DNA of 64,000 nucleotides, from positions 21,632 through 85,631 of the forward strand of contig NZ_VOHA01000030.1 in NCBI RefSeq assembly GCF_007859315.1, written 5' to 3'. Below the pieces are notes generated by a model that was not told the origin of the DNA, ran no database searches, and worked only from the letters and a program-made list of their open reading frames with translations. Shown here in pieces: positions 34,453 to 43,051 of the stretch. The translations under genes were made by a program, and so were the position numbers. The stretch comes from Reyranella sp. CPCC 100927 (GTDB lineage: Bacteria > Pseudomonadota > Alphaproteobacteria > Reyranellales > Reyranellaceae). Every line of letters begins with the position of its first letter. Positions within the stretch are counted from its first letter, which is position 1.

Positions 34453-35580
34453 TCAACCCCGCCAGTACGTGTGCTTCACGAAGGGCATGGCGACGATCTC
34501 GGCCGGCGCCGGCTTGCCGCGCACCAGCAAGGCGAGCTTCGTGCCCGCTGCGGCGTGCGCGCGCTCGACGTAGCCCATCGCCAACGGACCGTTGAGCGAC
34601 GGGCCGAAGCCGCCGCTGGTCACCTTGCCCACAACGGCACCGGAAGCATCGACGATCTCGGTGCCTTCGCGCGCGATGGTGCGACCCTCCGGCCGCAAGC
34701 CGACGCGCCGTCGCGGCGGTCCCGAGGCGATCTGGCGGATGATGATCTCATCGCCCGGAAAGCCACCCTTGGCGCGACGCTCCTTGCCGATGCTCCACGT
34801 CAGTCCGGCCTCGACCGGCGTCGTGGTGGTGTCGATGTCATGACCATAGAGGCAAAGCCCGGCCTCGAGCCGCAACGAGTCGCGCGCGCCCAGGCCGATG
34901 GGCTTCACCCTGTCGTCCTTGAGCAGCAGCCTGGCGATGCGCTCGGCGGCATCGCCCGGTGTCGAGATTTCGTAACCGTCGCACCCCGTGTAGCCCGAGC
35001 GCGTGACATAGCACTCGGCACCGTCGATCACGACGAAGCTGCCGGTCATGAACGTCATGGCGCGCACCTGCGGCGCATGCCTGCCCAGCACGTCGACCGC
35101 CTCGGGCCCCTGCAGCGCCAGCAGCCCGCGCGCAAACATCGGCTCGATCTCGACGTCGTCCGACAGGTGCTGGCGGACATGCGCCAGGTCGGCGTCCTTG
35201 CAGGCGGCATTGAAGACCATCAGCAGGTGATCGCCGGTACTGGTCACCATGAAGTCGTCGAGGATACCGCCCTGCCCGTTGGTGAGCTGGGTGTAGCGCA
35301 TCTGGCCGGGCTTCAGGCCAGCGATGTCGCCCGGCACCAGCCGCTCGATGGCAGCCGCGGCGCTCTTGCCGGGCTTGGCCGTGAGCCGGACCTGCCCCAT
35401 GTGCGAGACGTCGAACAGGCCCACCGCGCGGCGCGTGTGCAGGTGCTCGTTCAGGATCCCCATCGGGAACTGCACCGGCATCTCATAGCCGGCGAACGGC
35501 ACGATCTTGCCGCCGAGTTCAACATGCAGCGCATAAAGCGGCGTGCGTTTCAGGGAGTCGGACGCGGTCGTTTCGGCCAC
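34453..35580 (-). CDS. gcvT: Glycine cleavage system aminomethyltransferase (T protein)
   Basis: A 375-residue folate-dependent T protein that moves the C1 unit to tetrahydrofolate and releases ammonia. Seen: 'RTPLYALHVELGGKIVPFAG', 'GLFDVSHMGQ', 'YTQLTNGQGGILDDFMV' and 'GARDSLRLEAGLCLYGHD', with the catalytic Asp in the 'LNxxGGxxDD'-type line. I use the GTG at 35580, which has GAGGTGG 5 nt upstream; an ATG at 35607 would add nine residues. It is the first gene of the operon, directly after a tandem glycine riboswitch. Confidence 0.95.
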   Translation of the reverse strand: MAETTASDSLKRTPLYALHVELGGKIVPFAGYEMPVQFPMGILNEHLHTRRAVGLFDVSHMGQVRLTAKPGKSAAAAIERLVPGDIAGLKPGQMRYTQLTNGQGGILDDFMVTSTGDHLLMVFNAACKDADLAHVRQHLSDDVEIEPMFARGLLALQGPEAVDVLGRHAPQVRAMTFMTGSFVVIDGAECYVTRSGYTGCDGYEISTPGDAAERIARLLLKDDRVKPIGLGARDSLRLEAGLCLYGHDIDTTTTPVEAGLTWSIGKERRAKGGFPGDEIIIRQIASGPPRRRVGLRPEGRTIAREGTEIVDASGAVVGKVTSGGFGPSLNGPLAMGYVERAHAAAGTKLALLVRGKPAPAEIVAMPFVKHTYWRG

Positions 35581-35628
35581 CAGCCACCTCGACACGATGG
35601 GACGCACCGGCGGTCATCCGCCGGCCAC

Positions 35629-35843
35629 GCCCCCTCTGTCCGGTGACCTGAAAGATTGGTCGGCCGCGCGAACGCGCCCAACTTACCTCGTCGGTGGATC
35701 GCGCCGGCCCCGCCGGTCACGACCGCTTTCCAGAGTGCCATCCCCCCGCGGTCCGGTGGCCTGAGAGTTTCCGGGGCGGTTGCTCCTTCGGCGGCCTGCC
35801 GCCGAAGCGACAGGCTCTCTCCCACGGGGATCATCTGACCGGC
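35629..35843 (-). promoter_or_regulatory. Tandem glycine riboswitch upstream of gcvT
   Basis: Reading leftward, aptamer 1 (about 35742-35838) has GGGAGAGAGCC, a GCCGAAGGAGCAA…CC segment and 'GGAAACTCTCAGGCCACCGG'. Aptamer 2 (about 35629-35740) has GGCACTCTGGAAAGCG, CGAGGTAAGTTGGGC and 'CAATCTTTCAGGTCACCGG'. These are the conserved features of glycine aptamers, in the usual tandem order. Glycine binding would switch on the gcv operon. No clear terminator follows, so control could be at initiation of translation of gcvT, 49 nt away. Confidence 0.96.
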
Positions 35844-36172
35844 CGACCATAAACCGCGGCCCCATTGCAGCGCAACGGCAGGCCGCTGCCGGCGTGGTCG
35901 ATTTGTCGTGGACAACCAATTCTGCGGCTGCAAATTCGTCCCGGCTGCCCGCGTCCGGGCGGCCGTCAGGCACCGCGCCGGCGGCTTCGTTAGCCTGCGA
36001 ACGACTACACGTTCAGAGCCGAACCCAGGACGGCGCCTCAAATGGTCACAGGCCGGGTCGGCGCAACGTTGCGGCAATATTGTTCGACATCCGACAAAAG
36101 CGCCGGGATTCCCGAGGGTTGGCCTAAAATCGGGTCTTCCCTAAGCGGCTGCTCACCATTAATAATCCCGCC

Positions 36173-36748
36173 ATGGGTAAGGCGGATGACACCAAGAAGC
36201 GAGTCGAGCGCGCAGCCTTGACGCTCTTCATGGCGCGAGGCGTCGCGGAAACGACGACACGCGAGATCGCAATGGCCGCGTCGGTCGCTGAGGGTACCAT
36301 CTACCGGTACTTTCCGAGCAAGGACGCGCTCGCTTTGGAGCTCTTCACACGCCATCACGTGGCGCTGGCGGAAGCGCTCCTCGAGGCCATCCGACCGCAC
36401 AAGAAACTGCGCCAGAAGGCGGAAGCCATTGTGCGCTGTTACTGCGACTGGGCCGACCGCGACTGGACGACCTTCGCCTACCATCTGCTGACCCAGCACC
36501 ACTTCCTGGCGAGCCTGTCGGAAGATCTACCCAATCCGGTCGATGTGGTGCGCGACGTCATCGCGCAAGCGATCTCCGCCGGCGAGATCCCCAAGCGCGA
36601 TATCGATGCGCTGACCGCCTCGGTGGTCGGTGTCGTACTGCAGGCGGCGACCTTCAAGGTCTATGGCCGCATCACCGGTTCGCTCACCGACCATGCGCCG
36701 ACATTCGTCGAGGCTGTTTGGGCGGTGCTGAATGCCAAGCCCGGCTGA
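36173..36748 (+). CDS. TetR family transcriptional regulator
   Basis: A 191-residue TetR regulator with the DNA-binding domain in residues ~8-55 ('TTTREIAMAASVAEGTIYRY' then 'FPSKDALALELF') and a helical ligand domain with Trp/Cys-rich 'RCYCDWADRDWTTFAYH'. Start ATG at 36173. Monocistronic, followed by an intrinsic terminator. Target genes unclear; no divergent partner is near, since the riboswitch lies upstream. Confidence 0.92.
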   Translation: MGKADDTKKRVERAALTLFMARGVAETTTREIAMAASVAEGTIYRYFPSKDALALELFTRHHVALAEALLEAIRPHKKLRQKAEAIVRCYCDWADRDWTTFAYHLLTQHHFLASLSEDLPNPVDVVRDVIAQAISAGEIPKRDIDALTASVVGVVLQAATFKVYGRITGSLTDHAPTFVEAVWAVLNAKPG

Positions 36749-36768
36749 ACGATAACCGTCAATCCCCA

Positions 36769-36810
36769 ATGCAAGCGAGGGCTCCCGTGACGGGGAGCCC
36801 TCGCTGCATT
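36769..36810. terminator. Bidirectional terminator
   Basis: GCGAGGGCTCCC-GTGAC-GGGGAGCCCTCGC extended by ATGCA/TGCAT gives a ~17-bp stem between convergent TetR and lipoprotein genes. Confidence 0.85.
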
Positions 36811-36833
36811 TGGGAGCAACGCGGCGACAGCGA

Positions 36834-37373
36834 CTACTGGCGGCCGCCGCGGCGATTGAACTCGAGTTCCTCGGCCGTCGGCAGCAGTCCGACGGCGACC
36901 GTGAAGGCACCGCCCTGCTGACCCTCGCGCAGCGGAACATTCAGCGTCAGCTGCTCCGATGAGCCCTGCCGGTTGCGATTACCCGAGAACCGATAGTCGG
37001 CGGAAAAATTGCGGCCCTGCACGATGGTGCCAGCGGGATCCATCAGGCGCACGAAATAACCGACATTGGCGGTGCGGTCGGTCAAGGCCGGGCCTTCGTT
37101 GACGACGATATCCAGCGTGAGCTCGACATAGACGCTGCCGCGTCGCGGGTCGCAGGCGATGTCGACCTTGCTCAGCTCGGCCTGGAACATCACATCGGTG
37201 CGATCGCGTCCACCGCTGGGCCGAAAGCGTGTCAGCGTGGCGGCATCCTGAACGCGCATGGCCTGCGGGCAGGCCTGGCGCAGATCCGACACTTCCTGGG
37301 TCGACGGGCCGCAAGCTGCCAGGCCGGCGGCGAGCGCCCCCGGCGCCAGCAGGGTAAGCAAACGCACTTTCAT
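36834..37373 (-). CDS. Lipoprotein of unknown function
   Basis: A 179-residue protein with a lipoprotein signal ('LLAPGALAAGLAACGPS', lipobox LAAC) so anchored to a membrane. The mature part is beta-rich ('DVMFQAELSKVDIACDP', 'VYVELTLDIVVNEGPAL') with a second Cys pair. No named family recognised. Single gene ending at the shared terminator; the next gene upstream (CDGSH) is 45 nt away on the same strand and may be co-transcribed. Confidence 0.8.
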   Translation of the reverse strand: MKVRLLTLLAPGALAAGLAACGPSTQEVSDLRQACPQAMRVQDAATLTRFRPSGGRDRTDVMFQAELSKVDIACDPRRGSVYVELTLDIVVNEGPALTDRTANVGYFVRLMDPAGTIVQGRNFSADYRFSGNRNRQGSSEQLTLNVPLREGQQGGAFTVAVGLLPTAEELEFNRRGGRQ

Positions 37374-37418
37374 CGATCGTCCTTTCTGGCGGCCAGGCCC
37401 GGCCGGAATGGCAGCGTT

Positions 37419-37658
37419 CTATACGGTCTTGTGCGTGCCGTCACACATCGGACTCTTGCCGCTGTGCTTGCAGGCACAGAACCAGACGTCGCCCGACGTG
37501 GTCGGCGTGTATTTCACGGGCGTGAACTCAGAGCCCTTGTGACTGCCGTCACAGAAAGGTTGCTTGGTACTCTTGCCACAGGCACACCACCAATAGTCCT
37601 TGCCGGCCTCGACGGCCGTCTTGATGGGTGCCTTGGCCGCGACAACAGGGCTGGCCAT
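37419..37658 (-). CDS. Tandem CDGSH iron-sulfur protein
   Basis: A 79-residue protein with two CDGSH-type sites: 'CACGKSTKQPFCDGSHKG' and 'CACKHSGKSPMCDGTHK'. Each CxCx(n)CDGxH binds a 2Fe-2S cluster through three Cys and one His (mitoNEET family). Role in electron or cluster transfer is inferred from the family. Lies divergent from ispH, itself an Fe-S enzyme. Confidence 0.92.
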   Translation of the reverse strand: MASPVVAAKAPIKTAVEAGKDYWWCACGKSTKQPFCDGSHKGSEFTPVKYTPTTSGDVWFCACKHSGKSPMCDGTHKTV

Positions 37659-37766
37659 GGTTGCTTCCTCGCGAATGGGCGGTCTGGTAGGGTGTCTTAC
37701 GCCGCCGGTGCGAGCCGATTCTAGAGGATGCTCCGCAGCCGCGACAAGCGAACCTTCCGATCAACC

Positions 37767-38723
37767 ATGCCATCCGCCGCCGCCAAGCCGCCCCTGACCA
37801 TCCTGCTCGCCAGCCCGCGCGGCTTCTGCGCCGGCGTCGACCGGGCGATCCAGATCGTCGAACGCGTCCTGCTGAAATTCGGGCCGCCCGTCTATGTGCG
37901 CCACGAAATCGTGCACAACCGCTTCGTCGTCGAAAACCTGGAGGCGAAGGGCGCCATCTTCGTCGAGGAGCTGGACCAGGTGCCGGACGGCCGGCCGGTG
38001 GTCTTCAGCGCCCATGGCGTGCCCAAGGCCGTGCCGGCCGAGGCGGCGCGACGCCACATGATCCATGTCGACGCCACCTGTCCGCTGGTGTCCAAGGTCC
38101 ACCGCGAAACCGAACGCCACCATGCCGCCGGCCGCACCGTGATCCTGATCGGACACAGCGGCCATCCGGAAGTGGTCGGCACCATGGGCCAGCTGCCGCC
38201 GGGTGCCGTGATCCTGGTCGAAACGGTCGAGCAGGCCGAGCGACTGGAAATCGCCGACGCCGACAGCCTCTCGTTCGTCACGCAGACAACCCTGTCGGTC
38301 GACGATACGGCACAGATCGTCGCCGTCCTGCAGCGCCGCTTCCCGCATCTCAATGGCCCCAAGCGCGAAGACATCTGCTACGCGACCACCAACCGGCAGG
38401 CGGCGGTGAAGGCGATCGCAACGGACTGCGACGGCTTGATCGTGATCGGTGCGCCCAACTCGTCGAACTCGATGCGGCTGGTCGAAGTGGCGCGCGCCTA
38501 CGGATGCCCCAAGGCGACGCTGGTGCAACGCGCTGCCGACATGGACTGGCGCTGGCTCGATGGTGTATGGCGATTGGGGATCACGGCTGGCGCGTCGGCG
38601 CCCGAGCTTCTGGTCGAGGAGCTGCTCGCCGCCTGCCGTGCCCGCTATGCCGTGACCATCGAGGAAGTACGCGTGACCGACGAAAACACGGTGTTCAGGC
38701 TGCCACGCGCCCTGGTGGCTTGA
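37767..38723 (+). CDS. ispH: 4-hydroxy-3-methylbut-2-enyl diphosphate reductase
   Basis: A ~318-residue Fe-S enzyme for the last step of the MEP isoprenoid pathway, producing IPP and DMAPP. Cluster cysteines are in '[18 protein letters not shown]', '[14 protein letters not shown]' and '[12 protein letters not shown]'; the substrate residues 'GAPNSSNS' and 'TAGASAPE' are present. The ATG at 37767 is preferred; one at 37728 would add 13 residues. Its stop overlaps the thrB start (TGATG). Confidence 0.97.
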   Translation: MPSAAAKPPLTILLASPRGFCAGVDRAIQIVERVLLKFGPPVYVRHEIVHNRFVVENLEAKGAIFVEELDQVPDGRPVVFSAHGVPKAVPAEAARRHMIHVDATCPLVSKVHRETERHHAAGRTVILIGHSGHPEVVGTMGQLPPGAVILVETVEQAERLEIADADSLSFVTQTTLSVDDTAQIVAVLQRRFPHLNGPKREDICYATTNRQAAVKAIATDCDGLIVIGAPNSSNSMRLVEVARAYGCPKATLVQRAADMDWRWLDGVWRLGITAGASAPELLVEELLAACRARYAVTIEEVRVTDENTVFRLPRALVA

Positions 38724-39682
38724 TGGCCGTCTATACCGAGGTTGCCGACGACCAGCTCGATGCGTTCCTGGCCGAATACGACATCGGCGAGCCGCAATCG
38801 TGCAAGGGCATCGCCGAAGGCGTGGAGAATTCCAACTACCTTCTGGCCACCACGCGCGGCACCTATTTCCTGACGTTGTACGAAAAGCGCGTCGATCCGC
38901 GCGACCTGCCGTTCTTCCTCGGCCTGATGGACCACCTGGCGGCGCGCGGCATTCCCTGCCCGACGCCGGTGCATGGTCGCGACGGCCGCGCGCTGCGCAC
39001 CCTGGCCGGCCGGCCGGCGGCGATCATCACCTTCCTGTCGGGGCTGTGGCCGCGGCGCATCACGGTCGACCATTGCGCGCCGGTCGGCGCGGCGATGGCG
39101 CGCCTGCATCTGGCGGCAGCCGACTTCACGCTGAAGCGTCCCAACGCACTGTCCGTCGCCGGGTGGCGCCCGCTGTTCGACAGCACCCGCATGCGGGCGC
39201 ACGAAGTCGCACCCGGCCTGGCCGACGAACTGGCTGCCGACCTCGCCGTGCTCGAGCGCGACTGGCCGCGCGATCTGCCCGCCGGCGTCATCCACGCCGA
39301 CCTGTTTCAGGACAACGTGCTGTTCCTGCATGAGACGCTGAGCGGCGTGATCGACTTCTATTTCGCCTGCAACGACCTGCTGGCCTATGACGTGGCGATC
39401 TGCCTGAACGCCTGGTGCTTCGAGGCCGACCGCAGCTTCAACGTCACCAAGGCGCGCGCCCTGGTGAGCGGCTACCAGCAGGTGCGGCCGCTGTCGGCGG
39501 CCGAGCGCCACGCCCTGCCGCTGCTGGCGCGGGGCGCCGCGATGCGCTTCCTGCTGACGCGGCTCTACGACTGGCTGCATACGCCGCCCGGTGCCATGGT
39601 CAAACGCAAGGACCCGCTGGAATACCTGGCGCGGCTGCGCTTCCACCGCGGCGCCGGCGGCCCGGACGATTACGGCCTATGA
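38723..39682 (+). CDS. thrB: Homoserine kinase (ThrB, APH-fold type)
   Basis: A 319-residue kinase of the aminoglycoside-phosphotransferase fold that phosphorylates homoserine for threonine synthesis, the form used by alphaproteobacteria instead of the GHMP type. Seen: '[18 protein letters not shown]', catalytic loop '[14 protein letters not shown]' and metal site '[16 protein letters not shown]'. Overlaps ispH upstream and rnhA downstream (ATGA), so the three genes are translationally coupled. Confidence 0.95.
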   Translation: MAVYTEVADDQLDAFLAEYDIGEPQSCKGIAEGVENSNYLLATTRGTYFLTLYEKRVDPRDLPFFLGLMDHLAARGIPCPTPVHGRDGRALRTLAGRPAAIITFLSGLWPRRITVDHCAPVGAAMARLHLAAADFTLKRPNALSVAGWRPLFDSTRMRAHEVAPGLADELAADLAVLERDWPRDLPAGVIHADLFQDNVLFLHETLSGVIDFYFACNDLLAYDVAICLNAWCFEADRSFNVTKARALVSGYQQVRPLSAAERHALPLLARGAAMRFLLTRLYDWLHTPPGAMVKRKDPLEYLARLRFHRGAGGPDDYGL

Positions 39683-40170
39683 CCGACACAGCGCCTGATC
39701 CCGCCGTCGAGATCTTCACCGACGGCGCCTGCAGCGGCAATCCCGGCCCCGGCGGCTGGGGTGCTTTGTTGCGCTACAAGGATGTCGAGCGCGAGTTGTC
39801 GGGCAGCGAGGCCACCACGACCAACAACCGCATGGAGATGATGGCCGCGATCATGGCGCTGGAAGCGCTGAAGCGGCCCAGCATCGTGCAGCTGTTCACC
39901 GACAGCGTCTACCTGCGCGACGGTATCACCAAGTGGATCCACGGTTGGAAGCGCAACGGCTGGCGCACGGCCGACAAGAAGCCGGTGAAGAACGTCGACC
40001 TCTGGCAGCGGCTGGAGGTAGCGCTGCATTCGCACCGCATCGAATGGCACTGGGTGAAAGGGCACGCCGGCCACCCCGAGAACGAGCGCGCCGACGCCCT
40101 GGCACGCGCCGCGATCAAGGAGCTGCGCGAAAGCCGGGCTTCCGAGAAGCCTCTGCCGTCGACGGGTTGA
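39679..40170 (+). CDS. rnhA: Ribonuclease HI
   Basis: A 163-residue endonuclease that cuts RNA in RNA-DNA hybrids. The carboxylate triad is visible: '[17 protein letters not shown]' (Asp), '[16 protein letters not shown]' (Glu), '[12 protein letters not shown]' (Asp), with '[18 protein letters not shown]' supplying the His and fourth Asp. Its start overlaps the thrB stop by 4 nt. The ispH-thrB-rnhA-peroxiredoxin neighbourhood is common in alphaproteobacteria. Confidence 0.97.
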   Translation: MTDTAPDPAVEIFTDGACSGNPGPGGWGALLRYKDVERELSGSEATTTNNRMEMMAAIMALEALKRPSIVQLFTDSVYLRDGITKWIHGWKRNGWRTADKKPVKNVDLWQRLEVALHSHRIEWHWVKGHAGHPENERADALARAAIKELRESRASEKPLPSTG

Positions 40171-40238
40171 GTACGTTCGGGGCAGGACTTCGGCGGCGGC
40201 TGATGACGTCGGACTGCGTCGCTTCAGCGACGCATCAC

Positions 40239-40271
40239 GAGCGCCGCTGGAGCGGCGCGGTCCCAGCCGTC
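40239..40271. repeat. Dispersed GC palindrome, copy 2
   Basis: Identical over 33 bases to 1704..1736 (hairpin CGCCGCTGGAGCGGCG, then CGGTCCCAGCCGTC). The preceding bases GTCGCTTCAGCGACG form another small hairpin, also present in variant form in copy 1. Intergenic, between rnhA and the peroxiredoxin terminator. Confidence 0.75.
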
Positions 40272-40307
40272 ACCAGCATCGTTCGCTACGGATTGCATCG
40301 CCAAAAA

Positions 40308-40333
40308 GAAAGGGCGGCCGGAGCCGCCCTTTC
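40308..40333 (-). terminator. Intrinsic terminator of the Cys peroxiredoxin gene
   Basis: GAAAGGGCGGC-TCCG-GCCGCCCTTTC followed on the minus strand by TTTTT. Convergent rnhA could also use it. Confidence 0.9.
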
Positions 40334-40350
40334 GCAGACCGTGATGCCGC

Positions 40351-40833
40351 TTACAGCGCTTTCAGGATGGCATCGCCGCTCGACACGTCGAAGGCGCCCG
40401 GCGCTTCGACGTTCAGCGTCTTGATGACACCGTCCTGGACCACCATGGCATAGCGCTGCGAACGCTTGCCAAGACCGAACTTCGAGCCGTCCATCACCAG
40501 GCCCATCTTTTCGGTGAAATCGCCGTTGCCGTCGGCCAGCATCAGCACCTTGCCGTCGCTGTTCTGGTCCTTGCCCCAGGCGTCCATCACGAAGGCATCG
40601 TTGACCGAGATGCAGGCGATGGTGTCGACGCCCTTGGCCGTGATGGCATCGAAATTGGCCACGAAGCTGGGCACGTGCTTAGCCGAACAGGTCGGCGTGA
40701 AGGCGCCCGGCACGGCGAACACCACCACCTTCTTGCCGGCCGCGAACAGCTCGTCCGTCGGCATCGGCTTGATACCATCGGCACCCTTGTGCATCAGGGT
40801 CGCGCTGGGAACCTTGTCGCCTACTTTCGCCAT
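40351..40833 (-). CDS. Prx5-type peroxiredoxin (Cys form)
   Basis: A 160-residue cytoplasmic peroxiredoxin of the Prx5 / glutaredoxin-dependent type that reduces H2O2 and organic peroxides. The peroxidatic Cys49 lies in 'VPGAFTPTCSAKHVPSF'. 'TIACISVNDAFVMDAWGKDQ' and 'RSQRYAMVVQDGVIKTLNVE' are family lines. Start at 40833. It is a close, same-length paralogue of the selenocysteine form immediately upstream (40947..41429), with TGT where that gene has TGA. Each gene has its own terminator. Confidence 0.95.
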   Translation of the reverse strand: MAKVGDKVPSATLMHKGADGIKPMPTDELFAAGKKVVVFAVPGAFTPTCSAKHVPSFVANFDAITAKGVDTIACISVNDAFVMDAWGKDQNSDGKVLMLADGNGDFTEKMGLVMDGSKFGLGKRSQRYAMVVQDGVIKTLNVEAPGAFDVSSGDAILKAL

Positions 40834-40895
40834 AGCATCCTCCATTGGCGGTAACTCTCACGCTGGGCGGCAGATCAGCACGGATCGCGGCAAAA

Positions 40896-40926
40896 CGAAA
40901 GGCGGGATCGTGCATCCCGCCTTTCG
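40896..40926 (-). terminator. Terminator after the Sec peroxiredoxin gene
   Basis: CGAAAGGCGGGAT-GCACG-ATCCCGCCTTTCG then TTTT on the minus strand. It separates the two peroxiredoxin transcripts. Confidence 0.85.
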
Positions 40927-40946
40927 CCATACCGGGGTTGTTACAG

Positions 40947-41429
40947 TTACAATCCCTTGAGCACCGCCTCAGCCGCCGACACCTCGAAGGCGCCCGGCTT
41001 CTCGACGAAGAGCCCCTTGATGGTGCCATCCTCGACGACCATGGCGTAGCGCTGCGAGCGCCGCCCCAGCCCGTTGCGCGTGGCATCGAGCACAAGTCCC
41101 ATCGCTTCGGTGAACTCGCCGTTGCCGTCACCGAGCATCATGACTTTGTCACCAGTGCCCTGGTCCTTGGCCCAGGCGCCCATGACAAACGGATCGTTTA
41201 CGGAAATGCAGGCGATCGTGTCGACGCCTTTGGCCTTGATCGCATCGTGGTTGGCCAGAAAACCTGGCACATGCTTGGCACTTCAAGTCGGCGTGAATGC
41301 CCCGGGCAGCGCGAAGACAACCACCTTCTTGCCCGGCGCGAACAGCTGCGCGGTGGTGATCGCCTGGGGGCCTTCCCCCGTCATATAGCGCAGAGTCGCC
41401 GATGGTACCTTGTCCCCTACAGTCGCCAT
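40947..41429 (-). CDS. Selenocysteine-containing Prx5-type peroxiredoxin
   Basis: Read through the TGA at 41283-41285 as Sec, this is 160 residues, the same length as its neighbour and collinear throughout. The site reads 'LPGAFTPT-U-SAKHVPGF', so Sec49 replaces the peroxidatic Cys. Downstream 'TIACISVNDPFVMGAWAKDQ' and 'RSQRYAMVVEDGTIKGLFVE' keep full family identity, which argues against decay. A SECIS-like stem-loop follows. The codons just after TGA (GGT TTT) are unlike the GC-rich usage of the Cys paralogue (AGC TTC) and build the stem. Sec would speed peroxide reduction. Standard annotation would split it into 48- and ~107-residue pieces. Confidence 0.92.
41250..41285 (-). promoter_or_regulatory. 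Bacterial SECIS element of the peroxiredoxin gene
   Basis: After UGA the message has 14 nt, then GCCAG-GUUUU-CUGGC (41254-41268), a perfect 5-bp stem with a GU-initiated loop. The loop G is 19 nt after the UGA, the same distance as in the UGSC gene. The Cys paralogue lacks this perfect stem at the matching place (GCCCAGCUUCGUGGC). Confidence 0.78.
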
Positions 41430-41559
41430 ATCCACCTGTCCTTCCTCATAGTGCATGTACGGCCATCCGCTGATGGCCACACCGACCGTAGTGACGCCTC
41501 CCGCGGTTGTCCACGCCGGGCCCTTGGCAACAGCAGCCCGATGCCTAGATTGGACCGAT

Positions 41560-42057
41560 ATGGGCAACACCTACTCCATCACGCGCGGCGAGGGGCTCGA
41601 CCTTTACCTCTCCAACGGCGGAACCGACGTCTTCCTGGACGTCATGACCCTGGCGAGCTGTCCGCTGGCGCACACGCCGTGGCAGCAGAACCTGGCCTTG
41701 CTGTTCGCCGACAGCCAGCGCTTCGGCTACGGCTTCGCCGGCTTCGCATTGGACGAACTGCCGTGGACGTCGGACGCACCCGAGGAGCGCCGCTTCCTGC
41801 TCGCCGTCATCGACAAGGCGCTGACCCGGCACGGGTGGAACCTGCTGACCTACGATCCGCCCTTCGCGCAGGGCTATCTGGAGACCTATCGCACCATGGT
41901 CGAAAGCTTCACGCCCGTGCCGACCGTGTCGGCGCATTTCGGCGATTGGCGCGCGGCACCCGATGCCGATCTGGTGCGGCGCTGCCCCCAGCACGACGTC
42001 TTCCAGGGCCTGGCGGGATGCCGGCTGTGCGATACCAACCTGCAGCCCGCGCCGTGA
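41560..42057 (+). CDS. Hypothetical protein with C-terminal zinc-ribbon-like cysteines
   Basis: A 165-residue cytoplasmic protein, no family recognised. The middle has 'DVMTLASCPLAHTPWQQNLA' and 'TRHGWNLLTYDPPFAQGYLE'. The C-terminus 'RRCPQHDVFQGLAGCRLCD' has a CxxH…CxxC arrangement able to bind zinc. The ATG at 41560 is preferred because sequence before it looks non-coding and overlaps the peroxiredoxin promoter. Divergent from the Sec-peroxiredoxin gene with a 130-bp spacer; a functional tie is possible but unproved. Confidence 0.65.
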   Translation: MGNTYSITRGEGLDLYLSNGGTDVFLDVMTLASCPLAHTPWQQNLALLFADSQRFGYGFAGFALDELPWTSDAPEERRFLLAVIDKALTRHGWNLLTYDPPFAQGYLETYRTMVESFTPVPTVSAHFGDWRAAPDADLVRRCPQHDVFQGLAGCRLCDTNLQPAP

Positions 42058-43032
42058 TCACTGCGGCTCGAGCTTGACCTCGTCGCGAATGATGCGCGTC
42101 CAGCGCGAGACCTCGCGCGCGATGAGCGCACGGAAGGCTTCAGGTGAACTGGGCGACAGCTGCACGCCGAGATCCAGAAAGCGCGCCTTCAGATCGGACC
42201 TGTCAAGGACCGCGCCGATCGCCGCCGACAGCGTCTGGATCGCCGCATCAGGTGCGCCGGCGCGGGTGACGATCCCGAACCAGAGGGTCATGTCGTAGCC
42301 CGGCAGGCCGCTTTCGGCGATGGTCGGGATGTCGGGCGTGCCGCTGAACCGCTCGGCGCTGGTCACCGCCAACACGCGCAGCCGGCCGGCCCGCACCTGC
42401 GGCAGCGCCGAGGTGCCGGCATCGAAGATCACCTGGACGCGGCCCGCCATGATGTCGGTCAACGCCGGCATGCTGCCCTTGTAGGGCACGTGCAGCATGT
42501 CGAGGCCCGCCATGCGATTGAAGATCTCGCCCGCCAGATGCAGCGACGATCCCGGCCCGATCGAGGCAAAGGAGAGCTTGCCGGGATTGGCTTTGGCATA
42601 AGCGATGAGCTCGCGCACCGACGTGACCGGCACGTCGGGATGAACGACGAGGTAGAGCGGCGATGTGAAGCCCAGCGATACGGGTGCGAAACTGGTCAGC
42701 GGGTCGTAGGGCAGGCTTGCATGCTGGGCCACGTTCATCGCCAGGCTGCTGACGCTGCCCAGAAACAGCGTGTAGCCATCGGCGGCAGCCTCGGCCGCCG
42801 CCTGGGCGCCGATGATCTGGCTGCCACCCGGCTTGTTGTCGATGACGACGGGCTGACCGAGCCCGGCCGACAGCCCCTCGCCCAGGGCGCGGCCGAACGT
42901 GTCGCCCACACCACCCGGCGGATACGGCACAATCAGGCGCAGCGGCCGCGCCGGATATGGTTGCGCGCGCGCGGGAGCCAGCCCCAGTGCCGCCAGCCCG
43001 CCGGCGCACAGCACCGCCCGTCGCGTTGTCAT
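42058..43032 (-). CDS. Bug family tripartite tricarboxylate transporter binding protein
   Basis: A 324-residue periplasmic solute-binding protein. The signal peptide ends near 'LAALGLAPARAQPYPARPLR', followed by the family opening 'LIVPYPPGGVGDTFGRALG', then 'VVIDNKPGGSQIIGAQAAA' and 'LHVPYKGSMPALTDIMAGRV'. Bug proteins bind organic acids, often without linked TctAB genes, as here. A decayed inverted repeat separates it from the Rieske oxygenase upstream, with which it may be co-transcribed. Confidence 0.94.
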   Translation of the reverse strand: MTTRRAVLCAGGLAALGLAPARAQPYPARPLRLIVPYPPGGVGDTFGRALGEGLSAGLGQPVVIDNKPGGSQIIGAQAAAEAAADGYTLFLGSVSSLAMNVAQHASLPYDPLTSFAPVSLGFTSPLYLVVHPDVPVTSVRELIAYAKANPGKLSFASIGPGSSLHLAGEIFNRMAGLDMLHVPYKGSMPALTDIMAGRVQVIFDAGTSALPQVRAGRLRVLAVTSAERFSGTPDIPTIAESGLPGYDMTLWFGIVTRAGAPDAAIQTLSAAIGAVLDRSDLKARFLDLGVQLSPSSPEAFRALIAREVSRWTRIIRDEVKLEPQ

Positions 43033-43051
43033 GCGTTTTTTCCTTTCACGT

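Noticed and set aside
40947..41570. A peroxiredoxin pseudogene split by a nonsense mutation
   Set aside because: The only defect is TGA exactly at the catalytic Cys. Length, motifs, start and terminator are intact, and a SECIS-like stem follows at the same spacing as in the UGSC gene.
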